From Candidatus Paraburkholderia kirkii (GTDB lineage: Bacteria; Pseudomonadota; Gammaproteobacteria; Burkholderiales; Burkholderiaceae): a stretch of DNA of 64,000 nt. Below, one piece after another: positions 1-8,107 of the stretch. Made by a program: the position numbers and the translations under genes. The notes beneath the pieces are model-generated. The model saw only the letters and a list, made by a program, of their open reading frames with translations. It was not told the origin of the DNA and ran no database searches. The stretch spans positions 149,899-213,898 of the forward strand of contig LFKV01000023.1 of NCBI GenBank assembly GCA_001189345.1, given 5' to 3'. Numbering within the stretch: position 1 is the first letter of the stretch; every line of letters starts with the position of its first letter.

Positions 1-2
1 TT

Positions 3-374
3 CTGGGCGGCATCGGGCTCGCGATCCTCACTCTCGGGCTCGTTCTGCTCGCGACCGTCGGCGCGCATCCGGGCACGCTCGACATCGCCTGTCGCATGGC
101 CGTATGCGGCCTCGGCTTCGGCCTGTTTCAATCGCCGAACAATCGTCAGATGCTCTCCTCGGCGCCGCGGCATCGCAGCGGCGGCGCGAGCGGCATGCTC
201 GGCACCGCGCGTCTCACCGGGCAGACGCTAGGCGCCGCGCTGGTCGCGCTGATCTTCGGCGTCGCCCCGAAAAGCGGCGCGACGATCGCGCTCGCGGTCG
301 CGGCGGCATTCGCGGCGGCGGCCGTCGTCAGCATGCTGAGGCTGACAGGCAAGCGCGGCGTCGAGCCGGCCTGA
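3..374 (+). CDS. MFS drug transporter, C-terminal end (partial)
   Basis: The window opens inside this reading frame, so only about 123 C-terminal residues are visible. They contain two hydrophobic membrane stretches and, between them, a segment rich in Gly, Ser and Asn (FGLFQSPNNRQM) followed by a loop with GASGMLGTARLTGQTLG. This pattern is typical of the last third of DHA2-family (14-helix) major facilitator drug exporters. The frame ends in TGA. The substrate cannot be told from this part. The next gene starts 115 bases further on behind its own promoter candidate, so this gene is probably the end of a separate unit. Confidence 0.75.
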   Translation: MGGIGLAILTLGLVLLATVGAHPGTLDIACRMAVCGLGFGLFQSPNNRQMLSSAPRHRSGGASGMLGTARLTGQTLGAALVALIFGVAPKSGATIALAVAAAFAAAAVVSMLRLTGKRGVEPA

Positions 375-409
375 CGCCGCGTGCCATCTCCGGCCGCCCC
401 GCCATGCTC

Positions 410-426
410 TGGGCACACCCCTTGCT
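410..426 (+). promoter_or_regulatory. sigma-54 -24/-12 promoter candidate, pfpI-like operon
   Basis: The sequence reads GGCACACCCCTTGC followed by T. The GG doublet (412-413) and the GC doublet (424-425) are exactly 10 bases apart, as RNA polymerase with RpoN requires, and both conserved blocks (GGCAC, TTGC) are perfect. Transcription would start near 437, 53 bases before the ATG of the DJ-1/PfpI-like gene. It faces the right way and lies in an intergenic gap. Confidence 0.75.
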
Positions 427-489
427 GAAACTTCGGGCATGGATTCCGCAGACGCGGAAGCTTCGAAACCAATCACAAGGAGTTTATTC

Positions 490-1034
490 ATGGCCATTTC
501 CCTCCACGGCTGCAAGGTCGCGATTCTCGCGGTCGACGGCTTCGAGCAGGCCGAACTCGTCGAGCCGCAGCGCGCGCTCACGCAAGCCGGCGCGCACGTG
601 GATATCGTCTCGCGGAAGCCCGGCCAGATTCAGGGTTTCAAGCATGTCGACAAGGGCGACGTCGACGTCACGCTCGACGCGGCCGATGCCACCGACTACG
701 ACGACGCGCTCGTGCTGCCGGGCGGCGTCGTGAACGGCAATGCGATCCGGCTCGATGCGAAGGCGCAGAGCTTCGTCAAGGAAGCCGACGAAGCGAAGAA
801 GCCCATCGCCGTGATCTGCCATGGCGGCTGGCTGCCGATCTCGGCGGGCATCGTCGCGGGCCGCACGATGACGAGTTGGCCGAGCCTGCAGGACGACGTG
901 CGCAATGCCGGCGGAACCTGGGTCGATCGGAAGTGCAGATCGACGGCAATCTCATCACGAGCCGCAAGCCCGACGATCTGCCGGTCTTCAACCACGCGCT
1001 GATCGAGGCGCTGGGCAAGGCACGCGCGGCCTGA
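490..1034 (+). pseudogene. DJ-1/PfpI-family protein, frameshifted
   Basis: The product resembles the intracellular protease/deglycase-like DJ-1/PfpI family (YhbO/YraA type), soluble stress proteins of about 180 residues. The ATG at 490 follows AAGGAG at 477-482. The N-terminal strand (KVAILAVDGFEQAELVEP), the acidic residue before it and the nucleophile elbow AVICHGGW with its catalytic Cys are all present. Near 932 one G is missing (CGGAAGTG for CGGGAAGTG), which throws the last 35 codons out of frame. Restoring it gives a natural end with TGA at 1032-1034. It heads a run of four stress-type genes ending at 2640. The indel may be decay or a sequence error. Confidence 0.8.
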
Positions 1035-1118
1035 GCCGCGTGCCGTCATGCCGCGCGAAACCGGAGCCAGGCCGATGCCGGGATGCCCTTTCCCCCTGCC
1101 GAAGTCGAAGAGTCGCGC

Positions 1119-1662
1119 ATGCGCGCAATCGCGCTCCTGCTCGCCGCCAGCGCACCGTTCGCGCAGGCGCAAACCGGAGACGCCGCCCGCGCCGAGGTGG
1201 CGCAGTCCGCGCAGTCGCAGAAGCTCTCGGCGATGGACCAGCAGTTCCTGGAAGGACGCCGGGCAGGCCGGCGCCACCGAGATCGCGGCGAGCAAGCTCG
1301 CCCTCACGCATGCGAGCGACCGTCGGACGAAGGAATTCGCACAGCGAATGATCGTCGATCACACGAGGCTCGCGCGCAATCTCGACGTGCTCGCCAAGCG
1401 CCACGGCATCACGGCGCCGCCCGCCGCGGATACGTCCGTGATCGGCAGCCTGCAAAATCTCCAGGGCGCGGAGTTCGACAGGGCCTATATTGAGAAGGTG
1501 GCGATCGGCGGCCATCAGAAGGCGTCGAGCTGTTCAGGAAGGAAAGCAAGAGTGGGCAACGACACCGCTCTCAAAGCAGCGGCGAACAAGGCCCTGCCGG
1601 TCATCGGCCACCACTACGAGATGGCACGGCAACTCGCCGGGTCGACGAAGGCTGCGTCATGA
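1119..1662 (+). pseudogene. DUF4142 secreted protein, frameshifted
   Basis: This is a DUF4142-family protein: a signal peptide (MRAIALLLAASAPFAQAQ) followed by a helical, ferritin-like periplasmic domain with the family signature ASKLALTHASDRRTKEFAQR and an MIVDH motif. One indel near 1250 separates the N-terminal 45 residues from the rest. Near 1520-1555 a missing G and an extra G compensate each other, so a short stretch is garbled while the C-terminus is right. The family is common in proteobacterial general-stress clusters; no biochemical function is established. It follows the PfpI-like gene after 84 bases and probably shares its transcript. Confidence 0.75.
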
Positions 1663-1721
1663 ACATCGCGAACGTCGCGGGGCGCGCCGCCGCTTCCCGT
1701 CCCGCTTATGAGGACTCGACC

Positions 1722-2009
1722 ATGCACATCACGTTTGCAGACGAATCCCCCGTGTATGACGGCGACGATCTCGCGGTCCACTTCGCCGCGCTCGTCGACG
1801 GCGAGCCGGTCGTGTGCTCGATCACCGCCGAGGCGCTCGAAGATCATTTCGGCGCGCGATCGCCGCGCGAAGAGGACATGCTCGATGCCTTCGCGAGCGG
1901 CGCGGCGCGCATCCGCGCAGTTTGCGCCGAAGCGCTCGACGAGAGCGGCGGCCAGCCCGTCGTGCTGAGAAGCGGTTTGTTCCGCGTCGCCGGCCTGGAG
2001 CCCGAGTAA
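1722..2009 (+). CDS. DUF1488 family protein
   Basis: A 95-residue acidic protein. The pattern HITFADESPVYDG ... VVCSITAEALEDHF is that of DUF1488, a small family of unknown function frequent in Burkholderiales. I chose the ATG at 1722 because GAGGA precedes it by about 8 bases; the frame is open further upstream to 1659, but that part overlaps the preceding gene and looks unlike the family. The gene is intact. It lies 59 bases after the DUF4142 gene and 58 bases before the next gene, which suggests one operon under the sigma-54-type promoter at 410-426. Confidence 0.65.
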   Translation: MHITFADESPVYDGDDLAVHFAALVDGEPVVCSITAEALEDHFGARSPREEDMLDAFASGAARIRAVCAEALDESGGQPVVLRSGLFRVAGLEPE

Positions 2010-2067
2010 GCGGGCTTGCCACGCATCGCGACGAACCCATGCAACCCAAAGTCAACGAGGAGGAAAC

Positions 2068-2640
2068 ATGTCACTGATCATTGCAGGCAGATTTCAGACT
2101 TTCCCTGCCGCCGAATCGGCAGCCCAGCGTCTGTTCGCGCGCGGCTTCGTCGAAGAAGACGTGACGCTCTTCTTCGTCAATCCGAGCGGGCAGCACGCGC
2201 GATATCCGGTCGGCGGCGATGTCAGCACCGATCCGGGCGCGAGCGGCGCGCCCAAGGGCGCCGGCAAGGGCGTGACGATCGGCGTGGTCATCGGCGCCGT
2301 GGTGGGAGCAGCGGTCTTCGCCGTCTTTCACGCGCCGCTGCTCGTCTCGGTGATCGCGGCCGGCGTCGGCGCGTATGTCGGATCGCTCGTCGGCGCGATG
2401 TCGCATACGAACAAGCCGAAGGCGGTGTCGCATGCCCAGGAGCCCGCGCGGCACGCCGGCGTGCTGGTCGCGGTGCATGTTTCACCCGAGACGCAGGAGC
2501 CGGCCGCAACGGTGCTGCGCGAGGCGGGCGGCATGGATATCGAGCGCGCATCGGGCCGCTGGAAGCAAGGCCGCTGGAGCGACTTCGATCCGCTTCAGCC
2601 GCCGCATCCCGTCAGCGAGTACGTGCATACGCGCGCCTAG
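2068..2640 (+). CDS. glycine-zipper membrane stress protein
   Basis: The 190-residue product starts with a small alpha/beta segment (MSLIIAGRFQTFPAAESAAQRL) resembling the N-terminus of general-stress 17M-type proteins. Two glycine-rich membrane segments follow (about residues 70-90 and 95-115), with GxxxG spacing typical of glycine zippers, and then a soluble tail. A strong ribosome site (GAGGAGG, 2056-2062) precedes the ATG. It closes the run of stress-type genes and is followed by a clear terminator. It probably sits in the inner membrane; its biochemical role is unknown. It is intact, unlike the first two genes of the run. Confidence 0.65.
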   Translation: MSLIIAGRFQTFPAAESAAQRLFARGFVEEDVTLFFVNPSGQHARYPVGGDVSTDPGASGAPKGAGKGVTIGVVIGAVVGAAVFAVFHAPLLVSVIAAGVGAYVGSLVGAMSHTNKPKAVSHAQEPARHAGVLVAVHVSPETQEPAATVLREAGGMDIERASGRWKQGRWSDFDPLQPPHPVSEYVHTRA

Positions 2641-2960
2641 CTCGCCTTCGGCACTTCAATAAGGAAACGCCCGCATACGCGGGCGTTTTCGCTTCCGGCC
2701 TTGCCCGGATCAGACCCAGAGCGCATGAGCGCGAGGAGGACGCAGTTCGCCCGGATGCCGCAATCGGCAGGCAGGACACGCATCTTTTTCGCACCGGGCG
2801 CGGGCGGTTCGCAGAGCCGTCCGTCGCTCGCGCGCGACGACTGTGCCGGCCGCGCGTCATTGCCGACGACGTGCTGGCGGACCTGCACGGTGAGCGCCGA
2901 GGCGACGATTGCCACGAGGACCAGAAACTCGCGATTCGCGAGGCGGTTGAAGTATTTCAC
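2637..2960 (-). CDS. small putative membrane protein
   Basis: The frame starts with GTG at 2960 behind a good ribosome site (CAGGAGAATGCA). It encodes about 107 residues: a short basic start (KYFNRLANREF), one membrane segment (LVLVAIVASALTV) and a hydrophilic, Cys-containing tail. I do not recognise the family. The reading frame runs on through the terminator at 2665-2690, so the true C-terminus is probably earlier and the frame may have shifted. A very good sigma-54 promoter lies at 3025-3040, which supports a real gene. It is divergent from the DUF2383 gene. Confidence 0.45.
   Translation of the reverse strand: MKYFNRLANREFLVLVAIVASALTVQVRQHVVGNDARPAQSSRASDGRLCEPPAPGAKKMRVLPADCGIRANCVLLALMRSGSDPGKAGSENARVCGRFLIEVPKAS
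2665..2690 (+). terminator. rho-independent terminator
   Basis: A perfect 10-base-pair stem (AAACGCCCGC / GCGGGCGTTT) with an ATAC loop ends in TTTT. It lies 25 bases after the stop of the glycine-zipper gene. The A-run on its left side means it could also stop transcripts from the opposite strand. Confidence 0.85.
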
Positions 2961-3024
2961 TGCATTCTCCTGTTGCCGTGTTCGCGCGATCTCGATCCGG
3001 ACGCGCCTGTAGTGCTGCATCGAG

Positions 3025-3040
3025 AGCAAGTCGCGTGCCC
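3025..3040 (-). promoter_or_regulatory. sigma-54 -24/-12 promoter candidate, small membrane gene
   Basis: On the minus strand the sequence is GGGCACGCGACTTGCT: GGCAC and TTGC blocks are perfect, with the GG (3038-3039) and GC (3026-3027) doublets 10 bases apart. The start would be near 3014, about 54 bases before the GTG at 2960. Confidence 0.75.
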
Positions 3041-3087
3041 TCGTCCCTCCGACGGCGCCCCAATCGGCCGATGCGGCGTGTCCACGC

Positions 3088-3103
3088 TGGCACGCCGCAT
3101 GCG
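3088..3103 (+). promoter_or_regulatory. sigma-54 -24/-12 promoter candidate, DUF2383 gene
   Basis: The sequence is TGGCACGCCGCATGCG. The -24 block TGGCACG is ideal; the -12 block is ATGC instead of TTGC. GG (3089-3090) and GC (3101-3102) are 10 bases apart. The start would be near 3114, 63 bases before the ATG at 3177. It is only about 50 bases from the oppositely directed site at 3025-3040, so both could share one activator site. Confidence 0.6.
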
Positions 3104-3176
3104 GAGGGAATCGGCGAGCCGCGTCCCGCAGGGAGGCAGCGAGGTGGCAATGTGGAAATCAAAAAGGAGGTGTTAC

Positions 3177-3629
3177 ATGAGCACGAACGTCGTATCCGTA
3201 CTCAACGATCTCGTCGAAACCTCGAAGGACGGAGAGAAGGGCTTTCTGAAGGCAGCCGAGGACACACGCGACCCCAGCCTCAAGCTGCTGTTCCAGAATC
3301 GCGCGGAGTCTTGCGCGCAAGGGGCGCGAGAACTGCAGGACATCGTTCAGCGCCTAGGCGGCAAGCCGGAGACCGGCGGCTCGATGGCGGGCGCGCTGCA
3401 TCGCGGCTGGGTCGACGTGAAATCGGCCGTCAGCGGGCACAGCGATCATGCGATTCTCGCCGAGTGCGAGCGCGGCGAGGATGCCGCGAAGAAGAACTAT
3501 CGCCAGGCGCTCGACAAGGATCTGCCAGCCGACGTCAGCGCCGTCGTGGAGCGCCAGTATCAAGGCGTGCTAGAGAATCACGACCGCATCCGGGATCTGC
3601 GCGATCAGTACGCGGCGGCGAAGTCGTGA
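3177..3629 (+). CDS. DUF2383 / PA2169-family four-helix-bundle protein
   Basis: This 150-residue soluble protein is predicted all-helical, with heptad-like repeats. It matches the PA2169/DUF2383 ferritin-like family by its start (VVSVLNDLVETSKDGEKGFLKAAED) and the later segment GWVDVKSAVSGHSDHAILAECERGED. The ATG follows an almost perfect Shine-Dalgarno sequence (AAAAAGGAGGTG, 3161-3172). Family members are induced by stress in many proteobacteria, and some bind metal; the function here is unknown. It is intact and monocistronic, with a sigma-54-type promoter upstream and a hairpin 40 bases downstream. Confidence 0.8.
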   Translation: MSTNVVSVLNDLVETSKDGEKGFLKAAEDTRDPSLKLLFQNRAESCAQGARELQDIVQRLGGKPETGGSMAGALHRGWVDVKSAVSGHSDHAILAECERGEDAAKKNYRQALDKDLPADVSAVVERQYQGVLENHDRIRDLRDQYAAAKS

Positions 3630-3670
3630 TGCGCTGAATCTCGCGGCTTCATAATCGCCGCGCAAAAAGA

Positions 3671-3696
3671 CGAACGGCCGCGCATGCGGCCGTTCG
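3671..3696 (-). terminator. rho-independent terminator for the leftward small secreted gene
   Basis: A perfect 11-base-pair stem (CGAACGGCCGC / GCGGCCGTTCG) has a GCAT loop. Read on the minus strand it is followed by TCTTTTTG, a U-run suited to the leftward gene ending at 3733. It may also stop the convergent DUF2383 transcript. Confidence 0.8.
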
Positions 3697-3732
3697 TTCG
3701 TTGCAGGCCGGAGCCTGCGCACGGGCGGCTCC

Positions 3733-3970
3733 TTACTGCGGAGCGCCCTTGTCGTTGGTGCCGAGCGCCGAAAGCCGCGGCCGCGGCGGACGCGCCCTTG
3801 AGCTTGTGCGCCTTGTTCTGCTGGTGCAGATAGGTGCCCTTCTGCTTTTTCGCGTGCGCGCCAGCGGCCGCGCTCGCCGCGCCGGCCGCATCCGACGCCG
3901 CTTGCGCGAATGCAGCCGTGGAGAACGCCAGCGCGAGCGCGCCGATCAATGCCATCTTTTTCGTCTTCAT
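3733..3970 (-). pseudogene. small secreted Ala-rich protein, frameshifted
   Basis: The start ATG (3970) follows AAAGGAGC. The product has a signal peptide (MKTKKMALIGALALAFSTAAFA) and a short mature part rich in Ala, Gly, Lys and His (AGAHAKKQKGTYLHQQNKAHK). Near 3775 one extra base shifts the frame; removing it gives a natural ending ALGTNDKGAPQ with TAA at 3733-3735, just before the terminator. Without the correction the frame reads on through the terminator to 3605. The family is unknown. I see no good sigma-54 site upstream. Confidence 0.55.
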
Positions 3971-4294
3971 GAAGAGCTCCTTTTGTCGGGGCATCTGAAC
4001 ATCGCGCGACGGCGCGTTCGCGAACCACCTGTGTAAGTACTGTCCTGAACGGTCGTACTTCGTTTTTAAGTTCGAAGTGCTGCGAGGTGATGCGCACTGC
4101 GTGAAGCATCATGCTTGAAGCTGCGACTCGAGCGCGTGACCCATCCGGCACGAACCACGACGCCCCATGCGAGAACCCGCGCTTCGTCCGATTCATTGCC
4201 GCTTCACGGCGAATCGTCGAACCCCACGCGGGTTCTGTCCTGCCGGCACTCGAGCGCGGCCCGCCGTGGCGAGCCGAGCATACGGACTATGCCA
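3971..4294. other. intergenic stretch without a supported gene
   Basis: About 320 bases lie between the small secreted gene and the BON gene. Short open frames exist in several phases, but none has a ribosome site or recognisable protein pattern. The left part (4040-4090) is relatively AT-rich and could hold the leftward promoter of the gene at 3970. No -24/-12 site with correct spacing was found here. Confidence 0.5.
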
Positions 4295-4639
4295 TTACTT
4301 GGCCGCAATTTTAAGATGGTTCTTCACGGAAGCAACGCCCGAGACGTTCGAGACGACTTCTTCCGCCGCGGTCTTGTCCTCCGCTGAGGGCACCGTGCGG
4401 TCAGCGACACCACGCCCGAGCGCGTCTTCACGTGGATGTGCGTGGACTTGACGTTCTTCGCGCCGAGGAGTTCGGCCCTGACCTTGGTCGTGATCGCGCC
4501 ATCATCGACCTTCTGGCCGATGGTCGTGCCGGAACCGCTGGTGGACGAGGCGGACTCGGTTTTGCGCGCTCACGTTCAGCGCGAACACGACACACGCGAT
4601 ACCACCGGCTGCCTTCAGGATTTGAATCGTCTTTTTCAT
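4295..4639 (-). pseudogene. BON-domain periplasmic protein (OsmY-like), two frameshifts
   Basis: The start ATG (4639) leads a signal peptide (MKKTIQILKAAGGIACVVFALNVSAQ). With one extra A removed near 4565 and one G restored near 4395, the protein continues as a single BON domain. That domain has VDDGAITTKVRAELLG, THIHVKTRSGVVSLTG and ending VSGVASVKNHLKI, closed by TAA at 4295-4297. BON proteins such as OsmY stabilise the cell envelope under osmotic stress. The two indels cancel in frame, so only the middle is garbled. A perfect sigma-54 promoter lies upstream at 4763-4778, and rpoN is divergently transcribed from the same gap. Confidence 0.8.
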
Positions 4640-4762
4640 GGCAATACTCCCATTTTTTCGATTCTGGTCTGGCGCGCCCCGGTCGCTTTTCGGATATGAC
4701 CTGCGAGAGGCGGCTCTTCGATCACGTATCGCGCCGTAGCACGCGAAACGCACGGTTCCCTG

Positions 4763-4778
4763 CGCAATTTGCGTGCCG
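4763..4778 (-). promoter_or_regulatory. sigma-54 -24/-12 promoter candidate, BON gene
   Basis: On the minus strand the sequence is CGGCACGCAAATTGCG. GGCAC and TTGC are perfect, with GG (4776-4777) and GC (4764-4765) 10 bases apart. The start would be near 4752, leaving a leader of about 110 bases before the BON gene. Confidence 0.75.
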
Positions 4779-5011
4779 GCGCGCTCCAGCGCGACCTTGG
4801 TCCGCGCGGCGAAACGGGGCTCTCACGCGAATCCGAAGAAATGATCGAGGTGAATTCAGGCGTTCGTCGGTGCTCGTGCGCCGGCCGGCGAAAGGCGCTG
4901 CGCTTTTGTCCGCGCTCGTGTAAAAGCTGCGTGAAAACGCGCCTCACGGACGCTCGACGAAAGGCAACGCGAAGGCAAAAAACGTAGACGCGACGCGTAC
5001 TTGATGGACAT

Positions 5012-5027
5012 TGGCACAGCTGTTGCT
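5012..5027 (+). promoter_or_regulatory. sigma-54 -24/-12 promoter candidate upstream of rpoN itself
   Basis: The sequence TTGGCACAGCTGTTGCT has perfect GGCAC and TTGC blocks, with GG (5013-5014) and GC (5025-5026) 10 bases apart. The start would be near 5038, 44 bases before the rpoN ATG. It predicts positive autoregulation of this sigma factor, as known for rpoN2 genes of rhizobia. Confidence 0.8.
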
Positions 5028-5081
5028 CTTTAGTCTTCAAGCCTGCCCACTACGTCTAGAACAATCGAGGATTAGCAAGCA

Positions 5082-6569
5082 ATGCCGCCTACACTCGAAC
5101 TCCGCGCGAAGCAAAGCCTCGCGCTCACGCCGCGTCTTCAGCAGTCGGTTCGTCTTCTGCAACTCTCGTCACTGGAATTCCAGCAGGAACTGCGAAACGC
5201 GCTCGACACCAATCCTTTTCTCGAATACGATGAATCCCAGACCGAGGACAATGCGCTCGACGCCGACAACGGCAACTCGATGAGCGACGCCTCGCTCTCC
5301 GATGTCGCCGATGGCGCCAAGGAAGCGCCGCTCGCATCCAAATCCGGCACGGAAGGCGAACAGAGCACCGATGCCGGCACGCGCGAGGATCCGGTGAGCG
5401 AGTTCTCGTCCGATCCGTTCGGCCGCGGCAGCGCGCGCAACAACAGCGACGGCGAAGGCACCGATCCCGCCGACTGGGTGCGCATCGAGCCGTCGCTGCA
5501 TGAGACGCTGCACGACGCATTGCGCCTCTATCAGTTGAATGAGCGCGATCGCGCCCTGGCGCAGCTCATCATCGAGGCGCTCGACGACGACGGTTATCTG
5601 CGCCAGGAGCTGAGCGAACTCGCGGACGTGGTCGACATCGATCCCGCGCTCACCGAGGACGAACTCAACATCGCGCTCAAGCTCGTGCAGTCGCTCGACA
5701 AGCCGGGCGTCGGCGCGCGCAATCTCTCCGAGTGCCTGAGGCTGCAGCTCGAAGCGATCGACGAAGACACGCCGGGACGCGAGGTCGCGCTCGAGATCGT
5801 CGAGCATCATCTCGAGCGTCTTGCACGGCGCGAGCAGGCCGAGCTGCAGAAGAAGATCGGCTGCAGCGCGGATGAACTGCGCATCGCCTGCGCGCTCGTG
5901 CGCCGCCTCGATCCCAAGCCGGGCGAGAACTACGGCCAGAGCGAGGACAACTACGTGGTGCCGGACGTCATCGTGCGTCAGGTAAAGAAGCAGTGGATCG
6001 TCACGATCAACCCTGCCGTGCTGCCGCGGGCGCGCATCCATCGCATGTATGCGGAGCTCTTCGTGCAGTCGGCGGGCGCGAGTCGCTCGCCGCTCGCGCA
6101 GCAACTGCAGGAAGCGCGCTGGCTGATCCGCAACGCGCAGCAGCGCTTCACGACGATTCAGCGCGTCGCCGAATGTATCGTGTCGCATCAGAAGGCGTTC
6201 TTCGACTACGGCGAAATCGCGCTCAAGCCGCTCGTGCTGCGCGACGTCGCCGACGAGCTCGGTCTGCACGAATCGACCATTTCGCGCGCCACGGGCAACA
6301 AGTACATGGCCACGCCGCGCGGCATCTTCGAGTTCAAGCATTTCTTCCCGCGCGAACTCAGCACGGAAAGCGGCGGAACGTGCTCAGCCGCGGCGGTGCG
6401 CGCACTGCTGAAGGAGATGATCGCGAAGGAGAACACGCGCGACCCGCTGTCCGACGTGAGTCTCGCGAAAATGCTCGCCGATCAGGGCGTGATCGTGGCG
6501 CGCCGCACGGTGGCGAAGTATCGCCATCTGATGAAGGTACCGCCCGCCGAGTTGCGCCGGCAGGCGTGA
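5082..6569 (+). CDS. rpoN: RNA polymerase sigma-54 factor
   Basis: The 495-residue protein has the three RpoN parts. Region I at the N-terminus (LELRAKQSLALTPRLQQSVRLLQ) contacts the activators. An acidic spacer covers about residues 45-135. The core-binding and DNA-binding part ends with the invariant RpoN box ARRTVAKYR near residue 475. The ATG follows GAGGA. The usual Burkholderia rpoN lies between lptB and hpf; neither is here, so this is probably a second, dedicated paralogue. It is intact in a neighbourhood full of broken genes, which suggests selection keeps it. The -24/-12 site upstream implies that it needs itself, or the main RpoN, and an activator for expression. Confidence 0.93.
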   Translation: MPPTLELRAKQSLALTPRLQQSVRLLQLSSLEFQQELRNALDTNPFLEYDESQTEDNALDADNGNSMSDASLSDVADGAKEAPLASKSGTEGEQSTDAGTREDPVSEFSSDPFGRGSARNNSDGEGTDPADWVRIEPSLHETLHDALRLYQLNERDRALAQLIIEALDDDGYLRQELSELADVVDIDPALTEDELNIALKLVQSLDKPGVGARNLSECLRLQLEAIDEDTPGREVALEIVEHHLERLARREQAELQKKIGCSADELRIACALVRRLDPKPGENYGQSEDNYVVPDVIVRQVKKQWIVTINPAVLPRARIHRMYAELFVQSAGASRSPLAQQLQEARWLIRNAQQRFTTIQRVAECIVSHQKAFFDYGEIALKPLVLRDVADELGLHESTISRATGNKYMATPRGIFEFKHFFPRELSTESGGTCSAAAVRALLKEMIAKENTRDPLSDVSLAKMLADQGVIVARRTVAKYRHLMKVPPAELRRQA

Positions 6570-6666
6570 GGCGGCGCCCGCAGGCGCCTCGCTTTTGCGC
6601 TTTCTGGCGCTCGGACGACGACCCGGTCAAGCGAGGCGCCTGAGCGACAGGGAGCGTAGCTCACAG

Positions 6667-6697
6667 GCCGTCCGTTCATTCGCGGACGGCTTTCTTT
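6667..6697 (+). terminator. rho-independent terminator after rpoN
   Basis: The stem GCCGTCCG / CGGACGGC (6667-6674, 6683-6690) is followed by TTTCTTTTTT. A weaker hairpin (GAGGCG / CGCCTC) overlaps the rpoN stop at 6568-6590. Confidence 0.8.
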
Positions 6698-6744
6698 TTT
6701 CAAAAGATCTCTACTCGTGCGGCTCGTGCGATGTGGGATCGCCG

Positions 6745-7060
6745 CCTTGCAGACGAATAGCCGCATCATACGGATGACCTCGCTTGCCGGCTCGGTCCTG
6801 GTCAAGCCATCACGCGCGAGCGATGGCGGCTGGATCACGAACGTCGCCATATTGCCGATGTATTCCGTCCGCGAGAGGGTGTGCGACGGATGCGCGAAGG
6901 TGATCGTGTATTTCGTGGGCTCACCGATGGCGTGCGTGCCGTCGAAGGCAAGGACGTCGGCGAGCACCGAACTCGGCGCTTGCGGCAATGTCGAGGTAAT
7001 AGTGCCGGTGCAGCGATTGGTCGATCTCTTCGAGGCTGGCTCGGTATTCCGGCAAACTCA
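6745..7060 (-). pseudogene. type VI secretion VgrG spike protein, N-terminal fragment
   Basis: Read leftward from about 7060, the fragment gives MSLPEYRASLEEIDQ, then RHYYLDI and VLADVLAFDG, then GEPTKYTITFAHP and LSRTEYIGNMATFVIQPP. This is the start of a VgrG/gp27-like spike protein. One extra G near 6985 breaks the frame, and the similarity stops after roughly 110 residues, near 6790. No other T6SS gene is present. It looks like a leftover of a vgrG island that was deleted or displaced. The boundaries are approximate. Confidence 0.6.
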
Positions 7061-7191
7061 TCTTCGGTTGGAAAGGTGACGACCGTGTCACTGTATAGGT
7101 TCGTATGCCGAAATAAATTGACGACTGGCAGACGTCGAATGGAACGAGAGCGTGCGACACTCGCCTTGCCGCCACGTCAGATCACGGAATC

Positions 7192-8107
7192 ACCCGCGAT
7201 GAATCTTTTTGCCGATGCTCAACGCCAGCCCGATGCGTGCGCTTTCGCGCGGCCGTCGCCGAAAGTTCCGCGCCGAGGAGGAACACGGCGGCCGAGTAGT
7301 AGAGCCACATGAGGATGACCGCGAGCGACCCCGCCGCGCCGAACGTGTTCACCATGCCCGCGTGCGCGAGATAGAACGCGAAGAGCCGCTTGCCGCCTTC
7401 GAAGAACAGCGGCGACGGCGCCGAGCGCGGCGTCGCGCCAGAGCATGCGTGTGGTCGGCAGAAACTTGAGCAGCACCGTGAAGGCGATCGTCAGCACCGC
7501 GAGCGAGATCGCGCGCTGCGTGAGGCCCGAGAGCACGATGAACGGACTGCCGTCGCCGAGCGCCCAGTGGCCGAGTATCTCGACGAGCGCGTCGAGCACG
7601 AGCAGCACGGCGACGAGCAATCCCGCGCCCACCACCAGGCCGAACGACATCAGCCTCACGCGCAGCAGCGTGACGATGCTCTCGCGCGTGCTGACAGCCG
7701 GCGTCGGCCAGATGACGTTGAGCGCGCTATGCGGTCGCCGACGCGCCGATCAGCACGCCCGCGAGCGAAAGGATCGCCGTGCTGCGCGCGATGTCCGCAT
7801 GCCACGCGTTCGCCACGATCGCCTCCAGCGCGTGCGCCGCATCCGCGCCCACGACGCCGCTGATCTCGTCGAAGAACCGCCCCTGGACGGCGTCGGCGCC
7901 GAAGAACACGCTCACCACCGAGATCACGATGACGAGCGTCGGCGCGAGCGAGAACGCGGCGAAGAACGCGATCGCCGCCGAGAACATCAGGCAGTGGTCC
8001 TGTGTCCATTGCGTGACCGGATCGACGATCCACGAGCGCCAGCCGAAACGCGAGGTGCGGCCCGAGGCAACCGGTGCCGAGGGAGTGCTTTGAACGTCCT
8101 GGTCCAT
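7192..8107 (-). pseudogene. YihY/UPF0761 family inner-membrane protein, broken
   Basis: The N-terminal part (start 8107) reads WIVDPVTQWTQDHCLMFSAAIAFFAAFSLAP and SVFFGADAVQGRFFDEI, typical of the YihY family once called ribonuclease BN, with six membrane helices. It meets TAG at about 7725 right after GASATA, where homologues continue with a few more residues; ALNVIW then follows in another frame, so a short deletion occurred. Further frame changes lie near 7660 and 7440. The C-terminal part can be followed as FFEGGKRLFAFYLAHAGMVN and LYYSAAVFLLGAELS to TGA at 7192-7194. The family tends to occur in stress-gene clusters; its role is unknown. Confidence 0.75.

Noticed and set aside
1622..1637. 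TGGCACGGCAACTCGC resembling a -24/-12 site
   Set aside because: GG and GC are 11 bases apart instead of 10, and it lies inside the DUF4142 coding region.
4111..4451. Overlapping small plus-strand frames
   Set aside because: They run antisense to the BON gene, lack ribosome sites and have no protein-like pattern.
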